Position numbers and translations under genes: made by a program. The notes under the pieces were generated by a model. The model saw only the letters and a list, made by a program, of their open reading frames with translations. It was not told where the DNA came from and did not search any database. A stretch of DNA of 64,000 nucleotides from contig NZ_CP042968.1 in NCBI RefSeq assembly GCF_001693515.2, positions 3,906,001 to 3,970,000 on the forward strand. Direction: 5' to 3'. The first letter of the stretch is position 1, and every line of letters starts with the position of its first letter. The DNA comes from Bradyrhizobium paxllaeri. Lineage in GTDB: Bacteria > Pseudomonadota > Alphaproteobacteria > Rhizobiales > Xanthobacteraceae. Below are positions 1-8,018 of this stretch, in pieces.

Positions 1-1037
1 ACAACCGGAACAAGCGCTCGATCGCGATCGACCTGAAGCGGCCGGAGGGACAGGCGGTCGTGCATCGGCTGGTCAGGGATGCCGATGTCGTGCTGGAGAA
101 TTTCGGTCCGGGCACCATCGAGCGCCTCAAATGCAGTTGGGAAGATCTGCGCCAGATCAATCCGCTTCTCGTCTATCTCTCGATGAAAGGGTTCCTGAAG
201 GGACCGTACGAGAACCGCGGCGCGCTCGACGAAGTCGTGCAGATGCAGTCCGGGCTCGCTTACATGACCGGCCCGCCGGGCCGGCCGTTGCGCGCCGGCG
301 CGCCTGTCATCGACATTCTCGGCGGCGTGTTCGGCGTCGTGGCCGCGTTGTCGGCGCTGCGCGAGCGCGACGTTACCGGCGTGGGGCAGAAGGTTGCGAG
401 TTCGCTGTTCGAGAGCGCGACCTTCATGCTCGGCGCGGTCGTCGTCGGCAGCGCGGTGACGGGCGGTCCGATGCCGCCGATGCCGGCACGGAAAAATGCC
501 TGGGGCGTGTATGACGTGTTCACCGCTTCCGACGGCGGTCAGGTCTTCATCGGCTGCACCTCTGATGGCCACTGGCAGCGCTTTTGCGATGCGTTCAGCT
601 TCGACGAATGGCGCGACGATCCAAGGCTTACCGGCAACGCCAATCGCTGCGAGGCGCGCGAATGGGTGCTGCCCGAACTGGAGCGGCGGATCGCCAAATT
701 GCCGCTGAACGTAATCCTCGCAAAGTGCGAAACGGCCCGCGTCGCCTATTCGCGGGTTGGACGGCCCGACGAACTCTCGATCGACCCCCATCTGCTAGCC
801 AATGGCGGCCTTCTTGCGACCGCCGTATCGGCGTTCGGCGGTGGGCCGCTGGTTGGAATTCCGGCGCTGCCGGTGGAGTTCGGCGAGGCACGCGAGCGCC
901 CGGGCCTCGCGCGGCAACCGCCGCGGGTCGGCGAGCACGCCGACGAAATCCTGCAAGCGGCCGGATATTCGGAGCGTGAAATTGCGGACTTGCGTTCGGC
1001 CGGCGTGCTGGCGGCGGTGGTGAGCGTGCCCGCATAG
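1..1037 (+). CDS. CaiB/BaiF family (class III) CoA-transferase, 5'-truncated by window edge
   Basis: Moves CoA between a CoA thioester and a free carboxylic acid in the cytoplasm. The reading frame is open from base 3, giving 344 visible residues; the true start lies upstream. The visible N-terminus NRNKRSIAIDLKRPEG and the following VLENFGPGTIERL are hallmark class III sequences. A typical sGL..tG..grP..aGaPviDi block follows, whose Asp corresponds to the family's catalytic Asp. Family members are about 390-400 residues, so roughly 50 are missing. It is followed after 67 bp by a TTT receptor and an aconitase-like gene, which suggests activation of an imported carboxylate. The substrate cannot be told from sequence. 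Confidence 0.9.
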   Translation, partial: NRNKRSIAIDLKRPEGQAVVHRLVRDADVVLENFGPGTIERLKCSWEDLRQINPLLVYLSMKGFLKGPYENRGALDEVVQMQSGLAYMTGPPGRPLRAGAPVIDILGGVFGVVAALSALRERDVTGVGQKVASSLFESATFMLGAVVVGSAVTGGPMPPMPARKNAWGVYDVFTASDGGQVFIGCTSDGHWQRFCDAFSFDEWRDDPRLTGNANRCEAREWVLPELERRIAKLPLNVILAKCETARVAYSRVGRPDELSIDPHLLANGGLLATAVSAFGGGPLVGIPALPVEFGEARERPGLARQPPRVGEHADEILQAAGYSEREIADLRSAGVLAAVVSVPA

Positions 1038-1104
1038 CAAGCGAGTAAAAAGAGCGGTCTCAACCGCCTGCGCAAAAGAAAAATAGTCAGGGAGGAAGCG
1101 GAAC

Positions 1105-2100
1105 ATGATCTTCGACAGGCTGTTTCGAGGGAAGGTGCTGGTTCTCGGCGTCGCCATCATCGCGATGGTGCCGGCTGGCGTGACGTCGAATGCTGGCGCA
1201 CAGCCGTACCCGTCGCGGTCGATCACCATCCTGGTCGGCTATTCCGCGGGCGGGCAGGCCGATGCGCTGGCCCGGATCATCGGCAAGCAACTCGGCGAGA
1301 ACCTCAAGATATCAGTCGTCATCGAGAACAAGACGGGCGCCAACGGCATGATCGCGGCGCAGGCGGCGGCACGGTCCGAGCCCGACGGCTATACCGTTCT
1401 GATGGTGACGGATGCGATGGTCACGATCGATCCGCACCTTGCCACCAGCAACCATTTCGACCTGTCGACGGCGATGGAGCCGGTCGTCAACGTCTCATGG
1501 TCGCCGCTGCTACTGGCCGCCGCCAACAATGTGCCGGCGAATTCGGTCGCCGAGCTGGTCGCGCTCGGCAAGCAGAAGGCGCAAAACCTGAGTTTCGGCA
1601 GTTCGGGCAGTTCGACGCCGCACCGCCTCGCCGGCGAGATGCTGCAGAAGTATGGCGGCTTCACCATGACCCATATTCCCTACAAGGGAACGGCCGCCTC
1701 GGTAAACGACCTGCTGGGCGGACAGATACCGCTATTGTTCGGCGCGCCGACAGCGGTGGAGCCGCTGGCGACCGCGGGGAAAATCAAGGTGCTCGGCGTC
1801 ACCTCGGAGAAGCGCTATCCGTTGCTGTCCAACGTGCCCGCCATCAGCGAGACTTTCCCAGGGTTCAAGATCATCAGCTATATCGGCTTCATGCTGCCGA
1901 AGAAGACGCCGGCGTCCGTGGTCGCGGCGTTGAACAAGGAAGTGAACCAGATCCTTGGCACCGACACGATGCGGGCCTGGCTGGACAAGCAGGGCATGGT
2001 CGCGGTCGGCGGCACGCCGGATGATTTCAAGCGCCAGATCGCGGTCGACTATCAGGCGCGCGGCGAACTCGTCCGCGCTCTCGGCATCACCGCCGAGTGA
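1105..2100 (+). CDS. TTT-family (Bug/TctC-like) periplasmic solute-binding receptor
   Basis: 331 residues. An N-terminal hydrophobic signal ends near residue 32 (NAGA/QPYPSR). Then comes the Bug signature: YPSRSITILVGYSAGGQADALARI, ENKTGANGMIAA and HIPYKGTAA. Bug receptors bind carboxylates, classically tricarboxylates, in the periplasm for TctAB permeases. No tctA or tctB is in this window, so it is an orphan receptor that must share a permease or act in sensing. A purine-rich stretch (agggaggaagcgga) precedes the ATG. It lies between a CoA-transferase and an aconitase-like gene with short gaps, so co-transcription is likely. The ligand is unknown. Confidence 0.9.
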   Translation: MIFDRLFRGKVLVLGVAIIAMVPAGVTSNAGAQPYPSRSITILVGYSAGGQADALARIIGKQLGENLKISVVIENKTGANGMIAAQAAARSEPDGYTVLMVTDAMVTIDPHLATSNHFDLSTAMEPVVNVSWSPLLLAAANNVPANSVAELVALGKQKAQNLSFGSSGSSTPHRLAGEMLQKYGGFTMTHIPYKGTAASVNDLLGGQIPLLFGAPTAVEPLATAGKIKVLGVTSEKRYPLLSNVPAISETFPGFKIISYIGFMLPKKTPASVVAALNKEVNQILGTDTMRAWLDKQGMVAVGGTPDDFKRQIAVDYQARGELVRALGITAE

Positions 2101-2112
2101 GAAGGGGGCGTC

Positions 2113-4071
2113 ATGGCGACCGCATCGAACGAGCAGGTCAGGTTTGACGGCCGCATCCTGTTTCTTTCCGAAGATGCCGATATGGTCGAGCGTCAGTTAC
2201 ATGGCGCGGACATTTCGCTGGCCGACGCGTTGCCGTTGCGCAGCGACGTGTCGACCGACGAGATCACGCCGGCCGCGATCTGCTACTATTACGACGAAAA
2301 ACTCGGGGATTATCCCTATCACGGCCTGAAATGCGGTCAGCGCCTGCCGGTGTCAGTCGGCAGTGTCAAGGCTGGCGGGTTCGGCGTGACGGTGGCTGGA
2401 CGCCGCTATGGCAAGGGCTCTTCGCGCGAGGCCAGCCCTTATGCCGAGTGGTGTGCCGGCATCCGGCTGGTGATTGCGGAAAGTTTTGAGCGCATCTATC
2501 GGCAGAACTGCCGCAACCTCGGCATCTACACCTCGACCGACTTCGGGCTGGTCGAACGCATCCGCCGCGGCGAGAGCATTCCCGTCAGCGAGTTTACGCA
2601 GGGCGAGGATGAACTCACTGCGGAGCTCATTCGCCGGGGAGGGCTCTTCAAGCTGACACGGGCGCGAAGAGACGGATGGTCGCCGACGGCGCACGCCATC
2701 GCATCGCGGCCGATGACCTATGCCGAAAAGGTCATCGCGAGCGCTTCCGCCGGCAATTGCGATGCGGTCCGTCCCGGCCAGGCCATCTTTGCAACGGCAG
2801 ACTGGCGCTATGCCCACGAATACGTGACGCCGATGTGCGCCAGCTTCCTGAGCCGGGAAATGGGCGATCAGATTACGTTGCACGATCGCGCAAGCATTGT
2901 CTGCTTCGGCGATCACTTGCCGTTCATTCATCGGAGCATGTCGGCGGAACGGCGTGCGCGGGGGTTGCTTGAAGCGGCGCAGGCCTTGGCCAAGATCCAG
3001 CAGCAATTCTGCGAGAGGCACGGGCTGCGCCTGCACGGTTACCTTGCGGACCGTGATGGTTCGGAAGGAATCAGCCACTCGATCATGGCCGAGCGCTACG
3101 TGGAGCCGGGCCAGTTGGTCGTCGGCACCGACTCCCATACGCCCCATTGCGGCGCTTTGGGCGCATTGGCGTTCGGCATCGGCACGACCGAGATGGCGAA
3201 TGCCTGGATGACGGGAGAGGTGCGTGTCGAAGTGCCCCGGACCTGCCGCGTGCGGCTCAACGGCCTGATACCGGCAGGCGTCGAGGCAAAGGATATCGTC
3301 CTGCATCTGCTGCGCTTGTCGTATGTTCGCGAGGGCAGGGCGATCGGCCAGGTGATGGAGTATTGCGGTGAAGCGCTATCGGGTCTTTCCACGGACGAAC
3401 GCGCGACCCTGACCAACATGGTCGCGGAGATCGGCGGCTTCAGCGGGATTGTGATTCCCGACGAAGAGACGTGCCGGTTTGTCAGGGAACGGCGCGGCGT
3501 CGACCTGCAGCTCGAGCCATGGATGTGCAGCGACGAAGGCGCCGAGTTCGCGCACATCATCGAGGTCGAATGCGACAGGCTTGAGCCGATGCTGGCGCGG
3601 CCCGGCGATCCCGGACACGGCGTCGCCATATCGGAACTGGCCGAGACGGTGGGGATCGATATCGCCTATGGCGGCTCATGCACCGGCGGCAAGCGCGAGG
3701 ATCTCCTGCATTACCATGCCGTGCTCGAATGGGCTGCGAAGCATGGCATGCGCGTTGCCTCGGGAACACGCTTCTTCCTTCAGTTCGGCAGTCAGGATGT
3801 TCGCGACTATTGCCTGCAGCGCGGCATGATCGACGTGTTCGAGCGCGCCGGTGTTGAGCTGATCGAACCAGGCTGCGGCGCCTGCGTGAATGCCGGCCCT
3901 GGCGTCTCCGAGCGCGCCGATCAGGTGACGGTGAGCGCGATCAACCGCAATTTTCCGGGACGTTCCGGGCCGGGACAGGTGTGGCTGGCAAGCCCGTCCA
4001 CGGTAGCGGCCAGCGCGATCGCCGGCCGCATCGTGAGCTTTGAGCAATTGCGGGCGCAGTTATCGTCGTGA
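2113..4071 (+). CDS. Aconitase/isopropylmalate-isomerase superfamily protein with swivel domain first
   Basis: 652 residues. Residues about 1-190 form a LeuD-like swivel domain with the substrate-binding motif G102-S-S-R-E106 and the VIAESFERIYRQNC stretch. Residues about 200-650 form a LeuC-like [4Fe-4S] domain with GTDSHTPHCGALGALAFG. Cys523 (GSCTGG), Cys588 and Cys591 (GCGACVNAG) would ligate the cluster. Canonical mitochondrial and AcnA aconitases carry the swivel at the C-terminus; AcnB has it before the catalytic domains but with an extra HEAT-like domain that is absent here. The start is 12 bp after the receptor stop. It probably hydrates or dehydrates a hydroxy-carboxylate taken up by the neighbouring receptor. 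The exact substrate is not deducible. Confidence 0.88.
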   Translation: MATASNEQVRFDGRILFLSEDADMVERQLHGADISLADALPLRSDVSTDEITPAAICYYYDEKLGDYPYHGLKCGQRLPVSVGSVKAGGFGVTVAGRRYGKGSSREASPYAEWCAGIRLVIAESFERIYRQNCRNLGIYTSTDFGLVERIRRGESIPVSEFTQGEDELTAELIRRGGLFKLTRARRDGWSPTAHAIASRPMTYAEKVIASASAGNCDAVRPGQAIFATADWRYAHEYVTPMCASFLSREMGDQITLHDRASIVCFGDHLPFIHRSMSAERRARGLLEAAQALAKIQQQFCERHGLRLHGYLADRDGSEGISHSIMAERYVEPGQLVVGTDSHTPHCGALGALAFGIGTTEMANAWMTGEVRVEVPRTCRVRLNGLIPAGVEAKDIVLHLLRLSYVREGRAIGQVMEYCGEALSGLSTDERATLTNMVAEIGGFSGIVIPDEETCRFVRERRGVDLQLEPWMCSDEGAEFAHIIEVECDRLEPMLARPGDPGHGVAISELAETVGIDIAYGGSCTGGKREDLLHYHAVLEWAAKHGMRVASGTRFFLQFGSQDVRDYCLQRGMIDVFERAGVELIEPGCGACVNAGPGVSERADQVTVSAINRNFPGRSGPGQVWLASPSTVAASAIAGRIVSFEQLRAQLSS

Positions 4072-4091
4072 AAGCGAGAGGCGTTGTCGCC

Positions 4092-4559
4092 TCAGGCGCT
4101 CTTTGCTTTCTTCCGCGCACGTGTGGCCGTCCGCGCCGACGCATTCAGCGCCGCGGCCTCGCGAATGAGTGCCTTCAGCGCCTTTTCATTGATCTTGTCG
4201 CCTTCGTGGATATCGATGGCGCGTCTTGTGTTGCCTTCAAGGCTGGAATTGAAGAGGCCTGAAGGATCATCCAGCGCGGCGCCCCTGGCGAAGGTCATCT
4301 TCACGACCGCCTTGTAGGTCTCGCCGGTGCAGATGATGCCCTCGTGCTCCCACACCGGCACGCCGCGCCATTTCCATTCCTCGACCACGTCGGGGACGGC
4401 CTGCTTGATGATGCTTCGGATGCGCGCCAGCGTCTCGCCCCGCCAGTCGCTGAGCTCCTTGATCCGCGCATCGATGTGCCGGGCGGGAGAGTTTCCTTCG
4501 CTCGCGCCGCTCCTCTTCATGCTTGTCGCTTTCTTCATGGCTGTTGTCATTTGGCTCAC
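4092..4559 (-). CDS. DUF1801 domain protein (first of a tandem pair, distal gene)
   Basis: 155 residues. The YdhG/DUF1801 fold is indicated by LARIRSIIKQAVPDVVEEWKW, a GVPVWEHEGIICTGETYK core and the conserved KMTFARGAALDDPSGLFN segment. The tail is Lys/Arg/Ala-rich, ending RKKAKSA. The biochemical role of the family is not established. The start codon overlaps the stop of the upstream DUF1801 gene (ATGA), so the two are translationally coupled in the ArsR-led operon. It resembles its neighbour in fold but is clearly diverged. Confidence 0.8.
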   Translation of the reverse strand: MSQMTTAMKKATSMKRSGASEGNSPARHIDARIKELSDWRGETLARIRSIIKQAVPDVVEEWKWRGVPVWEHEGIICTGETYKAVVKMTFARGAALDDPSGLFNSSLEGNTRRAIDIHEGDKINEKALKALIREAAALNASARTATRARKKAKSA

Positions 4560-5029
4560 AATCGTTCGCCGGGCAATTGGCTCGCCTGCTTCACCCAGGC
4601 AACGAACTGCGCTTCATCAAGCTCGCCCTCATGGATATCGAGATAGCGAACTTCATTGTGCTTCGACTCGCCCGAGGGGACAGGGCGCAGCGAGGTGCCG
4701 CGGAAGAACGTCACCTTGACGTACTTGGTGAAGCAATGGAAGCTGAGGAACCAGGGGCCCTGTTCCTCGACACCATAAAACGGCGAATTCCATTTGACTG
4801 CCTTGTGCACGCCGGGAACGGTGCGCACGATCAACTCGTCGAGTTGGCGCCCGAGGTCGCGTTTCCAGCCCGGTATGGCCGCGATGTAGGCCTGCACCGG
4901 CGCGTTGCCGTAGCCCTTGGCGATCTGAGGATTGCCGCCCGAGAGCAGCACAGGCTTTGCAGCGGGCTGCTTTGCGGCGGTTTTCTTTGCGGTGGTCTTT
5001 TTTGCGGCCTTCGACGTCGTTTGTGCCAT
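4556..5029 (-). CDS. DUF1801 domain protein with Lys/Ala-rich N-terminal tail
   Basis: 157 residues from the chosen ATG. The N-terminus is a low-complexity basic tail (TSKAAKKTTAKKTAAKQPAA), followed by a DUF1801 domain with VPGVHKAVKWNSPFYG and KVTFFRGTSLRPVPSG. I chose this start because AGGA lies 9 nt upstream; an ATG 9 nt earlier overlaps that AGGA. A much longer open frame upstream lacks protein-like character and crosses the neighbouring gene. The Lys/Ala tail is like those of histone-H1-type or nucleic-acid-binding tails, which is only suggestive. It belongs to the ArsR-led operon; function unknown. Confidence 0.78.
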   Translation of the reverse strand: MAQTTSKAAKKTTAKKTAAKQPAAKPVLLSGGNPQIAKGYGNAPVQAYIAAIPGWKRDLGRQLDELIVRTVPGVHKAVKWNSPFYGVEEQGPWFLSFHCFTKYVKVTFFRGTSLRPVPSGESKHNEVRYLDIHEGELDEAQFVAWVKQASQLPGERL

Positions 5030-5055
5030 GGCGTTCATTCCTGTCCGGCGCAGCT

Positions 5056-5262
5056 TCAGCCGCTGCGCCATTTGGCGGCGTAGGGCAGCGCAAACATGTA
5101 CAGGCCGGTGAGCAGAAGCAAGATCAGCGGAAGCAGCGCGAGCAGGCCCACCCAGACGGCTGGTTGCCCCTGCATCATGGCGACGATGTTGACGATGACG
5201 GCCGCCGTGAAGGCAATGGATAGCCAACGGTGGATCTGCCGGATCGACTTGTTCCAGTTCAT
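5056..5262 (-). CDS. Small two-helix inner-membrane protein
   Basis: 68 residues. A perfect Shine-Dalgarno (AAAGGAGGT) lies 3-5 nt before the ATG, which makes this a convincing small gene. Two hydrophobic helices are predicted, about residues 14-30 and 37-58. The N-terminal IRQIHRWLSIAF resembles the HRWLG start of PepSY-associated membrane helices, but the similarity is too short to assign a family. It sits between the SRPBCC and DUF1801 genes of the ArsR-led operon. Role unknown. Confidence 0.7.
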   Translation of the reverse strand: MNWNKSIRQIHRWLSIAFTAAVIVNIVAMMQGQPAVWVGLLALLPLILLLLTGLYMFALPYAAKWRSG

Positions 5263-5304
5263 AGAACCTCCTTTGAAGATGAGACGAAGCGCGATGCGGC
5301 GGGT

Positions 5305-5739
5305 TCAGTCCGCCCGCGCGACGAGTTCTTCCAGCTTCTCGAAGAACTGCTTCCATCCGGCGTGGGCGCCGCCATAGGCCTGCTTCTGGTCCGGCCGGAA
5401 CCCGGTCTGCTCCATGCGCAGAAGGGTACCGGTGCGTGTCGGGGTGAGCGTGAAGGTCACCACGCTCTGCAGAGCGAAGGCTGCATCGTCATGGTTGAAA
5501 TTCCAGGTGTAGGACAGCGCCTTGTTCGGCTCGATGGCGAGCACCTCGCAATCGAGCACGCCACCCCATTCGCCACGCAGATTGAACTGGTGGCCGACGA
5601 CCGGCTTGAAGTCGTTCTTCATCAGCCACTCCTCGATCAAATGCGGCTGGGTCAGCGCGCGCCAGAGCTTTTCCGGCGGATGAGGCATCTCGCGTTCGAT
5701 GACGACGGAACGCGTTTCGGTCGCAGCACTGTTGGTCAT
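5305..5739 (-). CDS. SRPBCC / AHSA1-type (activator of Hsp90 ATPase-like) domain protein
   Basis: 144 residues, a full single START-like domain. Key features are VIEREMPHPPEKLWRALTQP, WLMKNDFKPVVGHQFNLRG, TWNFNHDD and a C-terminal GWKQFFEKLEELV helix. Such domains form a hydrophobic ligand pocket; most bacterial members have no known ligand. The ATG overlaps the stop of the upstream ArsR gene by 4 nt, the widespread ArsR-SRPBCC pairing. The longer open frame that extends upstream is antisense-like sequence inside arsR and was rejected. Confidence 0.88.
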   Translation of the reverse strand: MTNSAATETRSVVIEREMPHPPEKLWRALTQPHLIEEWLMKNDFKPVVGHQFNLRGEWGGVLDCEVLAIEPNKALSYTWNFNHDDAAFALQSVVTFTLTPTRTGTLLRMEQTGFRPDQKQAYGGAHAGWKQFFEKLEELVARAD

Positions 5740-6059
5740 TGGTCCATCCGTTTGAGCAGGTCTTCGAGATCGTCGAATCTTCGTTGCCAGAACCCGGCCA
5801 TCTCGCTGGTCCAGTCGATCAGCGGGGCAAGGGCGCCGAGTTGCGCGCTGTAATGCGTCTGCCGGCCTTCGTGGCGGTCGCGCACCAGCCCGGCCTGTTT
5901 CAGCACGCCGAGATGTTTTGAGACGGCCGGCTGCGAGATGCCGGCCCGCGCCGTCAGCGCCCCGACGGTCTGTTCGCCTTCGCGGCACAGGCGCTCGAAG
6001 ATTGACCGGCGGGTCGGATCGGCGAGAGTTTTGAAGAGCACGTCGTGGGTGTTGGGCAT
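5736..6059 (-). CDS. ArsR-family winged-helix transcriptional regulator
   Basis: 107 residues. It has the ArsR core LADPTRRSIFERLCREGEQTV followed by the recognition helix ISQPAVSKHLGVLKQAGLV and a wing RDRHEGRQTHYS. No Cys metal site of the classical ArsR/SmtB type is visible (its only Cys is in LCREG), as in the SRPBCC-paired subgroup. It is the first gene of the operon, with an overlapping dyad operator starting 23 bp upstream. Autorepression is the likely mode; the inducer is unknown. Confidence 0.9.
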   Translation of the reverse strand: MPNTHDVLFKTLADPTRRSIFERLCREGEQTVGALTARAGISQPAVSKHLGVLKQAGLVRDRHEGRQTHYSAQLGALAPLIDWTSEMAGFWQRRFDDLEDLLKRMDQ

Positions 6060-6081
6060 CGGAGATCGATAGCTCGTGAGT

Positions 6082-6114
6082 TATGGATATATCCATAGCC
6101 GCCAAGCTATGGAT
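6082..6114. promoter_or_regulatory. Overlapping palindromes: probable ArsR operator
   Basis: A perfect 16-bp palindrome TATGGATATATCCATA (6082-6097) shares its right half with a second perfect inverted repeat, ATCCATAGC / GCTATGGAT (6091-6099 and 6106-6114, 6-bp spacer). This gives three ATGGAT-type half sites. They lie 23-55 bp upstream of the arsR start, where a dimeric winged-helix autorepressor would block the promoter. No competing divergent gene starts closer than 6303. Confidence 0.7.
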
Positions 6115-6302
6115 CGGTCAAGCCCGGAAACGCACTTGCGTACGGAACTCCCACGTGCCGCGAAAAATGCGAATTGGGCAGGTTCCCCGTTTGTAGCAAG
6201 TGACCATATCCCGCTGGTTATGCATCATTTGCGGAATCTGATGCTCCGTTGTGGAGGACCGGGACGCTCATATATTGAACCTCCGCGATCGGGAGAGTTT
6301 CG

Positions 6303-6938
6303 ATGGAAACGGCCAGCCGCAAGGCCCATTGGGAGAACGTCTACACGACGAAGGGCGAGAACGAGGTCAGCTGGTTTCAGCAAAGCGCGGCACCTTCGCT
6401 CGACCTGATCGTGCAGGCGGGCGCAACTGACGAGTCCGCCATCATCGATATCGGCGGCGGCGCGTCGCGGCTGGTCGACAGTCTCGTCGAGCAGGGCTTT
6501 GAGGATGTCACGGTGCTCGATCTGTCCGCCGCGGCTTTGACCGTCGCACGCAGCCGCCTTGAGAGTCATCTCGGCGCCAGCGCGGAGAAGGTCAGGTGGA
6601 TCGTCGCTGATGTGACGACCTGGAAGCCGGCGAGGGCCTACGATATCTGGCATGACCGGGCGGCGTTCCACTTTCTCACCGACGCCAGCGATCGCGAAGC
6701 CTACATCGCCTGCCTCGGGTCTGGCCTGAGGATCGGCGGTCACGCCATTATCGCGACCTTCGCGCCCGACGGCCCGGACAAATGCAGCGGCCTGCCGGTC
6801 GCGCGCTACGACAGCGCGAGCCTCGGCCAGACGCTCGGCGCTGGGTTCGAGCTGGTCGATACGCAGCGGCACGAGCATTCCACGCCATGGGGCGCGCGGC
6901 AGGCCTTCCAGTTCAGCATCTTCAGGCGCGAGTTCTGA
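6303..6938 (+). CDS. Class I SAM-dependent methyltransferase
   Basis: 211 residues. It has the N-terminal HWENVYTTKGENEVSWFQ signature of a common bacterial methyltransferase subgroup. Motif I is IIDIGGGASRLVD (residues 47-59), followed by the acidic VLDLS end of beta 2 and VADVTTWKP. Good RBS (gggagag, 5-6 nt from ATG). It stands alone between the divergent ArsR operon and the convergent copper-storage gene. The substrate is unknown; members of this group are often annotated as thiol or small-molecule methyltransferases, which is not demonstrated here. Confidence 0.82.
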   Translation: METASRKAHWENVYTTKGENEVSWFQQSAAPSLDLIVQAGATDESAIIDIGGGASRLVDSLVEQGFEDVTVLDLSAAALTVARSRLESHLGASAEKVRWIVADVTTWKPARAYDIWHDRAAFHFLTDASDREAYIACLGSGLRIGGHAIIATFAPDGPDKCSGLPVARYDSASLGQTLGAGFELVDTQRHEHSTPWGARQAFQFSIFRREF

Positions 6939-6946
6939 TCGCCGTC

Positions 6947-7351
6947 CTAATGCGCCATGCCGCGGGCGACCTCCTGGCAGGCCTCCATGCAGCGGCGGCA
7001 GCTTTCCGCGCAGATGCGGCAATGCTCATGCATGGCGGCGTGCTTTTGGCACTCCTCCGCGCACAGCCGGCAGGCGGCGGCGCAGACGCTGAGCATGCGG
7101 CGCATCACTTCGTCGTCGGAGCCGGTCCGGCGGGTCATGATGCGGCCGGTGATGTTGCAGATGTCGGCGCAATCGAGATCCAGCCGGATGCACTGGGTCA
7201 GCTCCTGAACCATTTTCTCGGACAGGCAGGCGTCGGCGCATGACGTGCAAATCTGGGCGCAGGAGTAGCATTCCTCGATGCAGCGGATCAGGGCGTCGTT
7301 GACCTTGCCCTGGACGGCCGGGTGGGTGCCGATCATTTCGCGGGCATGCAT
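6947..7351 (-). CDS. Cytosolic copper-storage protein, Csp3-like four-helix bundle
   Basis: 134 residues with 18 cysteines, many in CxxxC or CxxC spacing along helices, for example CIEECYSCAQICTSCADAC. There is no signal peptide. Length and Cys count match cytosolic Csp3 proteins, where Cys residues line the core of a four-helix bundle and bind many Cu(I) ions. His near the mouth (HAAMHEHC) is also typical. RBS AAGGAG 8 nt from the ATG. It lies next to, and divergent from, the CusBA copper/silver efflux cluster, so it would buffer cytosolic copper. Confidence 0.85.
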   Translation of the reverse strand: MHAREMIGTHPAVQGKVNDALIRCIEECYSCAQICTSCADACLSEKMVQELTQCIRLDLDCADICNITGRIMTRRTGSDDEVMRRMLSVCAAACRLCAEECQKHAAMHEHCRICAESCRRCMEACQEVARGMAH

Positions 7352-7458
7352 GGCTTAAGCTCCTTGGCTGAATGCGGACCGCTACCGGGGGCGGCCATCC
7401 CTTCAAGTCGCGGCAATCGAAAATGTTCTGGCTGGCCCGAATTCGGGGCCACGGATGG

Positions 7459-7472
7459 TTGATTGATCGCAA
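7459..7472. promoter_or_regulatory. FixK/FNR-type half-conserved box
   Basis: TTGATTGATCGCAA fits the rhizobial FixK2 pattern TTG(A/C)-N6-(T/G)CAA. It lies about 100 bp from both the divergent copper-storage gene and the rightward copper cluster. The match is less symmetric than the box at 20777 and could be chance. Confidence 0.3.
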
Positions 7473-7570
7473 ATGCGACCTTGCTCCGCCTGCTTATGTT
7501 AAGGAAACCCGCGACTTCGTGATGGAACTTCGCTTCCCATCGTGGGCCCTGATGTGCGAAACTGGCGCTT

Positions 7571-7942
7571 GTGAAACGTTCGATCCACCTTTGCCGGCTG
7601 CTGGCGGTCCTCGTGATCGTCGGGCTCGTCATTGCCCCGCTCACGGCGCGGGCGAATACGGACGGTATGGCATCGATGGCGATGACGTCGATGGCGAATG
7701 ACGCGGCCATGGCCGACGACATGCCGTGCTGTCCGGACAAATCGGCGCCTGCCGATTGCGACCAGTGCCCGCTGATGGCGCTGTGCGTGTCGACGACGTT
7801 GCAGGCGCCGCTGCCGGCGGCTGTCACCGAAATCCGGCCCGTGACGCTTCGCACGCTGCTCCCCGGCAGCGATCCCGAAGTGGAAGGCGTCGGATACTCA
7901 CCTCCACCAAAACCTCCCCGATCCCTGGTCCTTTCGGCGTAA
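7571..7942 (+). CDS. Secreted Met/Asp/Cys-rich protein, putative metal-binding
   Basis: 123 residues from a GTG start. A signal sequence (LAVLVIVGLVIAPLTARA) is followed by a short region dense in Met, Asp and Cys: MASMAMTSMAND, MADDMPCCPDKSAPADCDQCP. The CCPD...CDQCP pattern suits Cu(I)/Cu(II) or other soft-metal binding in the periplasm. No clear RBS is visible. It resembles the small DUF2946-like proteins that accompany copper genes, but the match is not firm. It begins the rightward copper cluster. Confidence 0.65.
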   Translation: MKRSIHLCRLLAVLVIVGLVIAPLTARANTDGMASMAMTSMANDAAMADDMPCCPDKSAPADCDQCPLMALCVSTTLQAPLPAAVTEIRPVTLRTLLPGSDPEVEGVGYSPPPKPPRSLVLSA

Positions 7943-8018
7943 CGCCGAATCGTGCGCGGCGCCTTGCGGCGTGCGCGCCCATGCCGCCATGCGGCTGACC
8001 TGAGAGATCGAGGATACA

